Shown: positions 20,524-33,429 of the stretch, piece by piece
How positions within the stretch are numbered: position 1 is the stretch's first letter
How the letters are laid out: each line of letters starts with the position of its first letter
Assembly: GCA_000697475.1 (NCBI GenBank)
Contig: JNEU01001092.1
Location: 1 to 64,000, forward strand
DNA length: 64,000 nt
Direction: 5' to 3'
Source of the DNA: Lichtheimia corymbifera B2541
Lineage: Eukaryota > Mucoromycota > Mucoromycetes > Mucorales > Lichtheimiaceae
Translations under genes and position numbers: made by a program
The notes under the pieces: generated by a model
Database searches by the model: none
Told to the model about the DNA's origin: nothing
Seen by the model: only the letters and a program-made list of their open reading frames with translations

Positions 20524-22283
20524 ATGGTAGACAATGCCGTCTTCGACTCTCAACAATCTCGACCATTGCAACAGACGTGGATGCAGCTTCTTCCTTACGA
20601 TGTAGTGGCACTAATTCTCGGGCAAATGAACCAACACGAGCTATTGGAGTGCATGGCAGTTTGTGCAAGCTGGTATCATAGCGTGCCCTATTACACGACA
20701 GGGCGTTGGCACACCGTCAAGATCTTTCGTCACTGTGGAGGGCTAGGCAACCGTCGCTTGGCAACGTGTTTAGGAGAGCATGTACGACATGTATCATTAT
20801 CAGGATATGAGACACAACATCAACTAAATCAAGTGCTGGACGATCTTGTGGACCTCGGTTGCGTGTGGATCGAATCTCTCGGTGAGGAAGAGAGAAGGAG
20901 AAAAGATTGGATGGTGCATTTTAAAAGCTGACAAGCAAGAGACATATCATGATGGATATAGAGTTCTATGATACCCAAGTCAGTGTCCAACAATCCTTCT
21001 TTGCCTTGCTCTCCAAGTTAGCCGTCCATGCATTACGTCAAATCGCGTTCCGGAGACATCGTGGTGTCCTTGACTTTTTTAAGGTCGTTGCTGCTTGTCC
21101 TCACTTGACAGCGTTTGATTTTTCCGCTTCTGGTGACCAAGGCGAATTGGAAGCCTATAGCATGCCCTCAAGATCCAAGATCACTCACATGTGCCTTAAC
21201 GGAAGACCCTACGACATTCATCCACAGCTGGAACTGATTTTACGACAATGTCCTCATTTACGCTTTTTGGCAACCAATAATCCATGGATTCGTTCGCAGG
21301 AGAATATGGATAAGCTTCTTCAGTACTGCCCAAGGATTGAATATTTCGAATATGCACGACACACTCGCAATGCACGACATTATCTTCATGAACATATTCA
21401 ACGTCCTCCCAATGACCACCATGATGATGGCTGTTTACGCGAGTTGGTGTTGGATGGATATCGTGCAGGCAACATGCCAGATCCTCATATGCTTACAACA
21501 CTTGAGATTCTTCGCTTGAAAACAACATTGATCAGAAACATTCCACCATTTTCCCAAACATTGGATCGGCTTTGTGTTCTCTCGTGTGATCAAGTGCTAT
21601 GTGACCCACCCAGTATCCTTGCTTCGCTTATTGAACAATGCCCATCACTCGAAGAAATAACGTTGCGTGGATTTCCTTTGATACCCGAGATGTGTGAAGC
21701 TCTCAGCAACGTCTCTCAACTCAAACGCCTTTATCTCTCCCGCAACAATCACATGAGACCAGGGGAAGGAAACATATTATGGCCATTATTTCAAAGTCTG
21801 CACCATCGACCATTGCAATGTTTACAGCTGGAAGGCTTGTTGAATGATCATTTGATCGAATCGCTAGCATTACCAGACAACGCTCATCATCATCCACAAC
21901 TGGATCAACTTTCAATCAGCAGCAAGTATTTGACAGCTGGCGCTCTTGACAGGTTCATCACACGATCAACATCTGGCATATTGGGCAGCGTCAAGACATT
22001 GGAGATATGTGACATCCACATGATTTCAAGAAGGATGCTCGCTGCTTTGGGTGATTTGGATCACCTCGAACGTCTTGTGCTACGGCGTTGTCGATACGTT
22101 GACGGCAATGGTATCAGCGACCTACTTTTTCATACAAAGACATTACGCTCGCTCTATATTATGCATTGCGACATACCAGACGAAAAGGAAACGATTCGAC
22201 ATGCCATCAAAAAGTTAGGAGTAGAATCTGTGTTGTATATCCCATGGAAATTTGTTCCGATTAATATAAAAGACGAGCGGTGA
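20524..22283 (+). CDS. F-box / leucine-rich-repeat protein
   Basis: There are two exons, 20524-20881 and 20962-22283; the junction rebuilds a Glu codon. Product about 559 aa. An F-box occupies about residues 18-60 (LLPYDVVALILGQMNQHELLECMAVCASWY). The remainder is a series of degenerate LRRs, such as LTAFDFSASGDQ, LRFLATNNPW, LREIL-like and LKRLYLSRNN units, ending in LRSLYIMHCDI. By family, F-box/LRR proteins recruit substrates to SCF ubiquitin ligases through Skp1. The substrate is unknown. The ATG at 20524 is the first in frame after a non-coding leader. Confidence 0.8.
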
Positions 22284-22684
22284 TGTTTATGAATACGAGT
22301 AGTGCGTGATATAATTGAAGATGAGGAGTAGTGCTTGTGTATGCTTTATTTGAAATACAGGTTGTACTTGATCGTCTTTGTTTCATTTAGCTCACGCATC
22401 GCCTACTGATACAGTAACCACACAAGATACAATATGAGGAATGTTATGACAACCTTGTTATATAAATGTTTAATCCATATGAGGAGTTGATATAATGGTA
22501 AGCTATATATGTGTGATACCAAAGGGAATAAGGTGTTGGTGATGTGTGGTGTAGTTAACTTATTGGGAAGCAAGTCAACGGAGTCTCTGAACGCCCGGTC
22601 TGACATTCAATGCTGGCAGGGCAAGCAAGGAGAAAAGCACTTGTGGACCAGCGCCCATAGGTTCGATCCTTTTCGTTTGCAACT

Positions 22685-23254
22685 ATGGTAAGGAACCATC
22701 CCAAGAACATCCATCCGTGAATGCATTCATCCATTCATCCATCCACTCATCCATCAATGTATTCTTGTTTATAATTAGGCCAAGCGCACAAAAAAAGGTT
22801 AGGATCACTCAACACTCGAACAACCCTATTGTCGTATTCGATATTGACACCAAAATGTAGTCGGCATCACTGGCAAGTACGGTACCCGTTATGGTGCTTC
22901 GCTTAGAAAGCAGGTCAAGAAGATGGAAATCACCCAACACGCCACCTACACCTGCACCTTCTGCGGCAAGGTATTTACTTTCTCTCCTTTCACGCAACAT
23001 AAATAAGGGCAGTACACTTATCATAATGCTTTTATTTTAAAGGACGCTGTGAAGCGCACTGCTGTTGGTATCTGGAAGTGCAAGGGCTGCAAGAAGACCT
23101 TGGCTGGTGGTGCTTACACCGTCTCGTAAGTGGATATGGATAACGAATGCTTCGAAAAGGATAGGATTGTTAATGATCTTTTTGTAATAGCACCACCGCT
23201 GCCACCACCGTCCGCTCGACTGTCCGTCGTCTTCGTGAAATGGTTGAGATCTAA
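22685..23254 (+). CDS. RPL43: 60S ribosomal protein eL43 (RPL43/RPL37A)
   Basis: There are five exons: ATG alone (22685-22687), 22779-22797, 22861-22970, 23043-23125 and 23191-23254. Together they encode 92 aa, the usual length. The product starts [20 protein letters not shown], has the zinc motif CTFCGK ... CKGCKK and ends RRLREMVEI. It is a structural zinc-ribbon protein of the large cytosolic subunit. The first intron directly follows the start codon, so translation start and splicing are inseparable. A tRNA B-box lookalike sits in the promoter (see rejected items). Confidence 0.95.
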
Positions 23255-23542
23255 GACTTTTATACTTTATTTGCTTCCGTAAGGATTAAGAAATAAATGG
23301 TTGATCCCAATCAAATACATCTACTTGTATGATCCCTTCTAGATCATAGGATTGCTAAGACATATATGTATGTACATGGCAACGGTTGGTAAGACAACCT
23401 ATTTGGAGCTGCATAATCTATACATTCACTGTGGTCATCTTTGGCTTTTGGTGTTACAACGATTCCTGGTCCGTTGGTTTACTCTCATAGAAAGATGGTT
23501 GATAGAATGATGCAGTCGTTTATTGTAAAAGTGTCTACGAAT

Positions 23543-24036
23543 CTACTTTGTTGCAGCAAAGATCTTGGGTGCAGCCTACATGGATCGATGCAATGATCAG
23601 TTTCTTGAATAATGCTCTTATCCTCCTCCTCCTCAATGATGACTTACGCACTCATCAGCACAATGCATGAAGTGAAAGAATTCCTCAATGCCTATACACA
23701 CAAAAGAGCAACACCATCAATAATCCACTCAACACATGTATCGTTTCACAACTTACAGTTTTCCTCTGAGCCGTTTTCGACGCGTTCGTTGCACTCATCA
23801 AGGTGTTTCTTCAATGCGGAGCAATCCTTTGCACATTCTAGCGACTGGGAATGAGTCCAATGCACGCGTGTCCAGATGCTTTCCCCATAACACTTGCCTT
23901 CCATAATGGCATCCTTGGGATCCTCAACCTCCTCTGGCTCTTCCTCCTCAATTACTTCCTCGACAACCTCAACAACTTGTTCCTCTTCAGCATAAGCAGT
24001 GGGAAAGATGCTTGACAAGATATCAGTCAGACCCAT
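23543..24036 (-). CDS. QCR6: ubiquinol-cytochrome c reductase hinge protein, QCR6
   Basis: Four exons are proposed (24036-23898, 23837-23757, 23691-23648, 23575-23543; 98 aa). The start MGLTDILSSIFPTAYA is followed by a long Glu-rich acidic stretch. The Cys-rich hinge helices come next (CSALKKHLDECNERV, then IEEFFHFMHCADECAAPKIF). The protein is the acidic hinge subunit of mitochondrial complex III. The first intron (60 bp) begins GCAAGT rather than GT. It is a multiple of three without stops, so the unspliced reading also stays open; the hinge alignment favours removal. The remaining introns are ordinary GT-AG. Confidence 0.85.
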
Positions 24037-25604
24037 GGTGACGGAAATAGAACAGGAAGCTCTTGCTTTTGGCCGTGGATGGAAACAAGATAAGAACGGC
24101 AACATGATTCCAAGTCACATGCCTACCTATACACACCCACCCACCACTGCTGCATTACATCAAAAGCCCATGCTACACCATGAATGTCATTGTTTAGATT
24201 AAGGATGCTAGCTATTTCAATAAAGCATCGCCATGGCTATTGCTCGTGATCAGCTTCCCACTTCTTTTTGTCTTGAAAAGATCCGCCATTGTCCATTTTA
24301 CATACAATGATCACTTCTAGTTATGATCAACAACAGGCTCAAGATCCAGTTAAGGTTTCTGGAGACGCATGGCGTCTTAGTGTTACAATGTGTATGCGTT
24401 TGTGTCTTACACACACCAACTCGTGTATCCTTTTCGGAATCAGATGCCATGATTTTCCGTCAAACACGCGTGTTCTTAAGAAACAAGGTGCAGTACCACC
24501 ATCATCATACCACAGTGTTGATCCTAAGAAAGCATAAAGGATTAGTTCACGGTTTGGTTATGCTGTAATACACTTCATGTACTGCTCAGATCTACAAGAA
24601 AATGACGTTGTCGCACTTCTTGTGTTGGTGATATGTTTATGCGTACAAAAAAGGCACGATGTTACATAGATGGATGATGATGTTGCCACTCATTACAGGC
24701 TGACATGCCCGATACTGTAATTTATATACGAGTTCAAAGTAACTACTACTATATGCTATGCTATGCTATCCTATAATTTATCCTCGCTGTATGATCCATC
24801 TTTGCTTGTAATGTCAAGAGTCATATCGCATCCTTGATGAATACCAAGTAAGATCGTCCACGATCCATAACCCAGGTTCCATATTTCGCTTCTTGTATAA
24901 CCTCTGATATCATCCATCATGGCATAAAACTGATAGAATGAAGAGCCGGACAAAGAGTGAGATCCAGACGTCGTGAGATATCATTGATATAACGAGTGAG
25001 CTGATTGCAGTATCCCTCAAGGCTTCCTCGGCATCCTATCAGCAATAACGCCAACCACTGATCCCCGTGGAGTGTTGTTATACTAACACACCTATCACTT
25101 CAAGTCCCTCTCGCGTTGTTCTTAAAGCAGACAAGCCATTTCAGCCTCCATGTCAACGTTGTCATCGTGCCCAGTACTGCCGATTCCGCCCGTGAATCCA
25201 AAAGAACAGCAGAGTCGTCGCTTGAGTCGCTTTCAAATATATAGGTTAGACTTGTGAGGAAACTCAAAAGAAGATGTGCAATTCTCCATTTGGTATTTGC
25301 TCAGTAACCTTGTTGCCATGTCACCCCACAAACGGCCTATCCAACACCCCCCGCCCCATGTTGATCCCTCATTCCATTTTCTGTTATTTGATAGCTACTT
25401 GAATGATGTCTTGAATATATATAAAAAGTGAGATTTTGTATTTTGACTGAATGAATGTACAAAGTTGGGTGGATGGGGAGGAGATGCAGATATGTTTTAT
25501 CTTTCCCCCTTTCTTTTTACAACCAGCGACCAGCGCAAGTAAATCCATGTAACACACGGATGCGGATGATGATGATGATGATGATGACACCTTCTTGTCT
25601 AAGA
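24037..25604. other. 1.6-kb gene-free stretch
   Basis: No ORF with convincing composition. It contains a short atgct microsatellite near 24755-24772. A Cys-rich snippet near 25126-25190 (CQRCHRAQYC in one frame) has no continuing frame. The 25500-25600 end is the 3' flank of the next gene and includes a gatgatgat run. Confidence 0.4.
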
Positions 25605-26491
25605 TTAAAATTCTTCATCATCATCTTCCGCGTATAAATTATCAAAGACGGTCATGACAAGTTCGCCAACTCGTCCTTCTAATTCGGATCGGAGGTCAGC
25701 CTTCATGGCTTCTGAATAAGTATCCAGGAGATGTTCGCCATCAACTTGATCACTTGGCTCTGCAGCAAGGAGGCGCCGGAGCATGCAGCGTACGTTTGTG
25801 AAACAAAGTTTAAGGATGCTGTTATTTCTTTGTTGTAAAACAGGTGTGGATGGTTGTTGTTGGCAGGTTTCCAAGTCATTACGCACACGACCAAGGATAT
25901 CGAAAGCGTCGAGTGTTCGATGCAGCTGGTCACCCACAGCAAGATTCACAGAATACAGAATGGATGAAATTTGATGTTGTGCAGTGGGAAGGGCACCCAC
26001 AAGGTGATATTCAGGCCATAATGCTATCAGGGACTCTTCGACTGCTGGCGTAACCGCTTGAGAAACGTGGCGTGTTTGTTCATGGATATGACGACCAATG
26101 TATTCTGGTAGCCGTGCAACGCATGCGTCTGATAAATGAAGCAAGGTCAAGTTAGTAACGTATGCAGCAAGTGGCTGAGGGAGTGGGGGAGATTTGTATG
26201 TATGTACATACCATGAGAAAAAGAGCCAGATGACAGGGCATTGGCTTGAGATTGTAAAATACGATGCCTTTGGCAACGTGAAGCATGCGTTAACTTGAGT
26301 AGGAGATCTTCAGCATGGGTGCTCAAAACATCATCGATCATTGATGAATAATGGTCCTCAACAGCGCTGCGTATCAAGTCAGCTTGAGTGCTCCAAAAAG
26401 CGGGTTGTTGATGTAACTTTTGTGCCGTTGATGTCGTTACAGCAGTTGCCACTGTGAGCAGAATGGTGGTGGTGAATAGTGAAAAACGCAT
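25605..26491 (-). CDS. secreted protein of unknown function
   Basis: Two exons, 26491-26212 and 26128-25605, give 267 aa. A typical signal peptide (MRFSLFTTTILLTVATAV) is followed by an all-helical-looking, Leu-rich chain, with Cys residues in the middle and an acidic tail (AEDDDEEF). No enzyme motif or known domain was recognised. An in-frame ATG further upstream would bury the signal peptide and is less likely. It is transcribed divergently from glutamate decarboxylase, separated by about 0.9 kb. Confidence 0.65.
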
Positions 26492-27375
26492 GTGGATATG
26501 AAGGAAAGAAAGGCACTGCAATCGGGAGAATGCCGGGATGTTCATCTTTATATGAGAAATGCGGGTAAGAAAAGAGTGCACAGATCCGCGTGATGCTGGT
26601 GCCACAGATTGGTAACTCTCTTTGCATTGTTTGCTGGAGCCTGCAGATTAATTGGTTCACCGACTGCGTGCAAATGAACAGTGACCATGCGGTCCCGGAA
26701 GCGATAAACTTCCGCTTTGCGCTAATTGTCATTGTCAATCGATACAATGCTTGTCATTGGACTATTGTTCCTTCCCAATGTTGAATACCAGCAAGGTATC
26801 TCATTTGACTGCTTATCAAAGCACCTGATGAATTCTCTCACGTCGTTGTCCAACATGTCGATCCTTCCACACTTGTTACACGCAAGAGCTGTGATACGTA
26901 TACATACATGCAGGTGAATGGATGCTTGCGCTGATTGATACATGTACGCAACAGGGAGCTGAATGTCGGTTGACAAAGTTACTTTTGCTCATTTCCGAAA
27001 ATGATCACCCCATCGGCGTCACACGAATTGCTGAACAAGGAACAAATAATAGCTGTGCGAATGGGTTGTTTGTTGACGCATGCGATTCATGCTATCCACA
27101 ATGACTTACCATTGACGTTTCTCGCATTCAATGCTGTATGCAAAAAAAGAAATGAGCATGGATGATGTATCAACCCATGATGGAGAAGGAGTCATGATAT
27201 TATTGTGATGATGGCCAAGTGATGGGTGTCATATTGATGAATGCTAGAAATCTGTGATCAAGACGGCATTCTTACGTAATGTCGCCTCGCGTATTTATGA
27301 TCTCTTTAAACACTTGCATGGTGTTTTCATCTTGATGCGCATTTCTTTCTTCAGTGCTTATATTCTACCACCACC
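26492..27375. promoter_or_regulatory. divergent intergenic region
   Basis: About 880 bp separating the secreted-protein gene (minus) and glutamate decarboxylase (plus). The proximal plus-strand end has a clean leader (ccaccaccATG). No ORF, RNA gene or clear operator was recognised. Confidence 0.4.
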
Positions 27376-29121
27376 ATGCTTCAGAAACACGTGAACCCAG
27401 ACAATATAAGCGAAGAAAGGAGGGATTTGCAATCCATGGCATACAGCTCTCGTTACGCTGTACAAGAAATTCCAAAGTACAAGCTACCGAAAAGCTCCAC
27501 AGAAGCCAAGGTGGCCTACCAACTCATTCATGATGAGCTTGAACTCGATGGCAGGCCATCCATGAACCTAGCTAGTTTTGGTATGTTACACGTAATTCGG
27601 GAAAAAGGGTGTCAATGCTTAGTTAACACAATGACATTGCTGGTGCCAGTGCATACATGGATGGAAGATGAAGCTGACAAGCTAGTGTATGAAAACATTG
27701 CGAAAAACCTCTCTGACCAAGATGAATATCCTGCAACCATGACTATCCAGGGACGTTGTATTTCGATCATTGGCAACCTGTGGCATGCTGAAGCTGCTAT
27801 TGGTACAGCAACTGTTGGGTCATCGGAAGCTGTCATGTTGGGTGGGTTGGCGCTTAAGAAACGATGGCAAGAGAGACAACGCAAAAACGGCAAGGACACT
27901 TCACGCCCTAATATCATTATGGGAAACAATGCTCAAGTGGCTTTGGAAAAGTTCGCACGCTATTTCGACGTGGAGATGCGCTTGATTCCCGTTTCGGAAG
28001 AGAGCCATCACATCCTCGATATCCATAAGGCTGTCGAAGCGTGTGATGAAAACACCATTGGCATCTTTTGTATCCTTGGATCAACATTCACTGGGCATTT
28101 TGAAGATGTCTTGGGGCTTTCTAAACTCCTTGACGACTATGAAGCTAAAACTGGATTGGATATTGCTATCCATGTCGACGCTGCAAGTGGAGGATTTGTT
28201 GCTCCCTTTGCTTTCCCTGATCTCAAATGGGATTTCCGACTCAAGCGTGTGGTTTCAATTAATGCATCGGGTCACAAGTTTGGATTGAGCTATTGCGGTA
28301 TTGGTTGGGTGCTATGGCGATCAACAGACTACCTTCCAAAAGAGCTTGTCTTCCAGTTGGATTACTTGGGTAGCATTGAATACACGTACAATCTCAATTT
28401 CTCAAGACCTGCTTGCTTTATGGTTTGTTCAAAAAGCATCATAGAGATTTATTCAGATGGCTTACATCATCCTATCTATAGATCTCACAGTATTACAACT
28501 TCATCCGCCTTGGTCATGAGGGTTACAAACGTGTAATGGAAAATGACCTTAAGAATGCGCGTCTCTTTGCATATGCGCTTGAGGAGACAGGTTCCTTTGA
28601 CGTCGTATCAGACTTGCATCGCCCATTGAATGTTTTTGGATGGCACAAGACAGGAAAAGAGCAAGTGGCACAAGCGAAAAAGAAGGGTGCTGTAAAGTAT
28701 AATCCTGCACTTCCTGTTGTCTCATTCAAGTTGAATGATGAATTCAAGAAAAAGTACCCTGTAAGTCCAATGCATGATAGATATCAATCTCCTACTCACC
28801 ATGGCGTATATATAGCATGTGCAACAAGCGGCTATCAGCACCTTGCTTCGTACCAAAGGTTGGATTGTGCCAAACTACAAGCTTCCACCAGCTGAGGACG
28901 ATACTGAAATCTTGCGCGTGGTTGTTCGTGAATCGTTGTCACGTGAAATGATCGATCGGCTTGTCATTGATGTTCGCGAGGCCGCAGATAAGCTCAAGGA
29001 AGTCGAAAACGAAGCTAGCCAAATGCTTGCTGATGTCACAGGTGTCAGCACGAAAAATAAGCACGAAGCTCATGAACACCGCAACGTCAAACGCCCAAAG
29101 ACATTCAATAGCACTTGTTAA
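27376..29121 (+). CDS. GAD1: glutamate decarboxylase (PLP-dependent)
   Basis: There are four exons (27376-27580, 27650-28422, 28482-28760, 28816-29121), giving 520 aa. Motifs follow fungal/plant GADs: NLASF-VHTWMEDEADKL, GSSEAVMLGGLALK, HVDAASGGFVAPF (the PLP-ring Asp), then SINASGHKFGLSYCGIGW, whose Lys forms the Schiff base. YNLNFSRPA and QYYNFIRLGHEGYKRVM flank the second intron. It converts glutamate to GABA in the cytosol, consuming a proton, so it usually contributes to acid or oxidative stress tolerance. The first intron is 69 bp, in frame and stop-free, so retention would add 23 residues. The C-terminus is Lys/His-rich. Confidence 0.93.
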
Positions 29122-29188
29122 TGTGTGTGGGAGAGAGAAAGAAACTCTTGTTTATTGCGTGTCCTTTTTTCACTTTATCCTCCTTCCT

Positions 29189-30952
29189 CTACTGATTGGC
29201 AATAAAAGTGACCTTGCCCTTGGGGCCGACCTCAGCATAATAAGTTGGTATGCCATTCACTGATTTTCCACTAGCGTAACCGGCTTTGGGTTGGGAATCA
29301 CGTTTGTGGTGGTGGTACAAGGCTGTCTCAGCAGGTGCGACAGGGAACAATGCTGATGGTTCAAATGCTTGAGTGAGCGAATCATTGGCTGCAGCAAGTG
29401 CATTCATCCTAGAGGCAGATATATGTCAATAGAGTGTCTTGGATCCTATGCTCTTTATCACTTACAATCGTGCACGTTCAAAGCGAGGCTCCACACGAGA
29501 AGCAAGGAACATATCTCCAGGGCCTTTGACACGTACAAAATCCTAATGAACCATAAGTACCTTATGATCATCATGCCCTCATCCAATCAATACTTACAGG
29601 AGCGCCCAATATATAATTGCGAAGGGTCTTGATAACGCTAGACATGTATTGCAACTTGGGTTGTAACGAAGGGCTATCAGCAACGTTGCGTACAAAAGCA
29701 TATCGTCTCAAAGGAGAGCGTGGTGAGGGAATGATTGGATTGGCAGGATGCAACTTGGTAGGCTCGGTTCTGAGATCCCACATAACGAGATTTCTACCAA
29801 CGAGAACAATAAGAGATTGCAAAAAGAGAACAATGTAATAACCGTATTACCTGGGATTGACCAAATATTCCTCACCAGCAGCTAGAGAAAGTCGATAAAG
29901 ACCACCATAGTGAGTGATGGCGAGTTGGCCTGGGCCAGTTACGGTGTGCACCAATCGATTGGCCAAGCCCTATATGAGGATCATCAGCATTCTGAAGCCA
30001 TCACTCATCCATACCCGTATACGTACTGCATCATTGCCCTTAACGCCATTCAATCCCAAAGCCAGTGAAACCTTTTCAGTCTTTGCCAGGAATGCGTCAC
30101 GACGTAGAGCGTATTTTGTACTTCCTCGGATATTGACAATAGCGATCTCACCGATACGTGAAGGTGCCAATATAACATCGCCAGCCGATTGCTTTGTATA
30201 ATACTATATCCAACACACATCAATCAGCATCAAGGTATGCTTCCCTATCTCTCTCACTCTCTCCCACTTTACCTTTTGATAAAAGACGGGCTCACCAACC
30301 AATTTTCCTCCAACAGCCTTGACTGCAGAATGATCATCCAATGAAAGCTTAGAGATAACCTAGGAACAAAGGATGTCAATATCAATTCTCGGGGAAAATA
30401 GGCGAACATTGGATATTTACCCGTGTTGATGCACCCACAGCCGATCCAGTCGCTGCTGTGATAGTGGTATCTGGTGGTAACTATGTAAACAGATGCTGTC
30501 AATGGATACCATTCCCTTTTTTCATGCCACCATTGAGAATAAGAAAAGTATACCTTCACCAATAAAGCTGAGCCTAATCATACAATGCAACCTGTTAGAG
30601 CAAATAGGATGCAAATGTCGTATACGTTACCTACGCCCGATGATATGACTTCAAACGCGGGCTCGACGCTATTTTCAGTATCAAGATCTACAAGTCGAAA
30701 TCAACGTATGGTTATGAGTATACGGAGACGATAGCTATTGTAATGACAAGCATGCAGACCTTGACCAACTGACGAAATGGCACTTGAAGCTTTGCTTGCT
30801 GTTGAGCGTGGCGATGATTGAATAGAACGATCGATTGTTTGGACGCCTGTGACATGTGTTGCGCGTTGCTCGGTATGTGCAGTCTCGTGATAAGCAAGGC
30901 TCACGTACGATCGTCTCTGAAGCACACGCACGGGAATGCGTATACGCAACAT
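29189..30952 (-). CDS. AIM24: mitochondrial AIM24-family protein
   Basis: This is a multi-exon gene (about nine exons, short GT-AG introns). The N-terminus MLRIRIPVRVLQRRSYV is a typical mitochondrial presequence. The spliced chain contains FEVISSGVGSALLVKLPPDT, TAATGSAVGAST, LAPSRIGEIAIVNI, GPGQLAITHYGGLYRLSL, LRNYILGAP and VKGPGDMFLASRV. This is the order of the AIM24 family, which is needed in yeast for MICOS integrity and respiratory complex organisation at the inner membrane. It converges on GAD with 67 bp between the stops. Exact inner exon borders were only partly checked. Confidence 0.85.
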
Positions 30953-31945
30953 GTTTTGTATAGAGGGGTTGAGAGTAAAGAGACTAAAAGGTGTGCAAAA
31001 CGAAAAGCTCTAAGCGGACTTTGGAGCCCCTGGTGGTGGTGATGGTGCTGCTGGTGCTGCTGCTTTGCTGCTGAGGAACACACAGCATATGGTGACGTTT
31101 AGTTGCTTGATCGAATTAGAGCCAATGTATGATATATGAATAAAATGAAGCTGATGTAATCATTGGTGGTCTATGTAGACACCCTGTCAATTGTAAAAAA
31201 AATGAGGGAGCATTCATTGTTTTACCTTGTCGAGATCATATGGTGATAGTTGCAAATACAAATGACAAGAATAATAACATGACGCAAGCATGCGCATGTG
31301 TCGTGAATATCAAATGTCTTGTCGAGACGGTGCCACCTCCTGGTCTTTAACATGCACATGTTGTCATTGACAGTCGCGAAACAGGGGCAAGGAGATGCAC
31401 TTGGCATGTCACGGATCAAACATATACACACGATCCTAATTTTGTCCAACCAAAGTCTCATGCACAATTCCACGAGGATCGTTGACAGGGGGAAAAGGGT
31501 ATATGCATTGTAGTTTGGAAAGAGAACGGTAAACACGATTATACCAAGCATGAGACGTACATCCCTCAATTCAACCTTTTATGGAATTGGTCCCATGTTG
31601 TGTGTGCATGCTTCCACTTGCAGTGTCACCAGCACCTTGCATATGATGGGGGCTTCTTTAAGTTTCCATTCTCAATGAATCTCTTTTTGCACACATACAC
31701 AGGCATCTTTAGCACAGATCATTGTAGCATAAACAAGCACAGGCCTTAAACGAGTCATAAATTGACTTTTTTTCATATGCAATGATGTTTATTATGCTAG
31801 ATCATTTATGGGTGTATATACAAAGTGTGTGGATGTGTATGTGGAGGAAGGAAACAAACGAGGCTATTTGTCCAATTGTTTCAAAGCTGGCTATTTTGTG
31901 TGTACAATAAACATAAACTTGGCCGCCACAATACGTATGCATGAA
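30953..31945. other. intergenic region, nothing recognised
   Basis: About 1 kb between two minus-strand genes. A (ggtgctgct)-type microsatellite lies near 31030-31070, in the AIM24 leader or promoter. No coding frame or RNA gene was identified. Confidence 0.4.
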
Positions 31946-33429
31946 TTACTTGAATGCACTAATGGCGGTGAAAAGCATGATCACGGATCCAAACAGTAAG
32001 AGAATGATGGATGTGACATCGAGCCACCATGTGGGCTTGGGTACTTGTTCCTTATAGGAGGTCTGCAACAAAGGAACACATTCATCGACAGGAGGTTGAC
32101 GTATCCACGATGGACGGAATGCACGCAAATAGGAAAGCGATGGCATGATAAATGCCAAGTAGGCGGATGCCAATCCACCCACAACAGCATAAACCTTGCC
32201 AAGGGAGTGCACTGTGATTCCAAAAGCAAGCAAGATGACAAACATTACGGTTGTGACGCCATAATGCTCCACTGCCGTTGGCTGACGATACTCGGTCTCA
32301 AATCCGAGAGATTTTTGTACTGCATCACGGGCTGGGTAAAATGCCATTCTAAACGAAAACAGGAGATCAGCATGTGTGTGTGTGTGTGTGTGAATGTGAG
32401 TTTCAAACATAGTACTTACGGCACAGTGAGCACCATGGATAAACCCAAAGCCAATCGACCCACATTGATTACGTCGTCATCGGCAGGAAAATTGGAAAAT
32501 ATGTTGGATTGCACATCCTTGCCAAAACTGAGGTATCCGATAAGAGCAAATGTCACAGAAATTGACCAACTCATCAAAGTTGAAAGACCCGAAGTCGCGG
32601 CCCATGCTGTTGTTGATTGATTGCGTTGGGATAAAAAGTTGTTAAAGGCAACTTGCGAGCACACAAAGGCAAAGGACATGATGCCAGCTGCTGCAATGGG
32701 ATCAGTGCCAAAGATATCCATAGGCGCTTCATGTTGGGGCGAATAGGCAGGGGCACGAATCAATACTGTGAGAATCATCACCGGAAGCAGCAACACGGAA
32801 AAAGTGGACCATGAAGCAAGGGCACCGATAGAACGTGGAAGATTCAATGGGAAGATCTGTGTTCCGGTAATTAGGATTGCATTCAAACCTTATGTGGTAG
32901 TACGTGTGCATAAATAATTACCACAACAATGCTGACAATGACGGTAACAATCTCTCGATTAAAAGAGAATTGGGGTAAATAAAAGTTAAGTAGTACGGGT
33001 ATAGTATCGGCAACCACTAGATGCATCCTGGGAATCAGTTGCCTATCACCCACATGTTCTCCCTATCACGCAATCTCACTTACAGATAAAATAGCTGATA
33101 CAGCTTCCTGCCGATTGGACAAAGAGCATTAGATTAGAGAGATGGTATCCAAAACGCCCCAAGACGCATTCGCTGAGAGTGGCAAGTTTGTAAACGCCCA
33201 TACGCTGACCAGCTAACACCATGGCATAGATGGCGGAAAAGGTCATCAATCCGACAAACACCAGCAAAAGGATACCATTCACGAATCCTGCAAGTAGAAA
33301 AGCCATCGGAAGCCCAATCACACCGGCACCTACGGTGGCATTCACCATATTAAAAGAAGCCTCCAGCACACTCCTTGTGCCATAGCCAGGTCGATCTGCT
33401 TGCAATTTATCCAATTCGCTCGAGGACAT
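31946..33429 (-). CDS. AVT-type (AAAP/SLC38-like) amino-acid transporter
   Basis: Four exons on the minus strand. The start at 33429 gives MSSSELDKLQ; a longer in-frame start at 33495 would add a hydrophobic tail and is disfavoured. The core starts with the family signature in TM1 (SFNMVNATVGAGVIGLPMAF). It continues through about eleven membrane segments including NLPRSIGALASWS, IMSFAFVCSQVAFNNF, FALIGYLSFG and YPARDAVQKSLGF. It is a proton-coupled or vacuolar amino-acid transporter by family; direction and substrate cannot be read from the sequence. The terminal segment IILLLFGSVIMLFTAI ends five residues before the stop. Confidence 0.88.

Noticed and set aside
22655..22672. tRNA B-box lookalike (ggttcgatcc)
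   Set aside because: The flanking bases do not form a T-stem and no A-box or acceptor stem is visible; it lies in the eL43 promoter 16 bp before the start codon.
25126..25193. Possible Zn-cluster fragment (CQRCHRAQYC)
   Set aside because: Only two Cys pairs' worth of sequence, then a stop; no neighbouring exon extends it.
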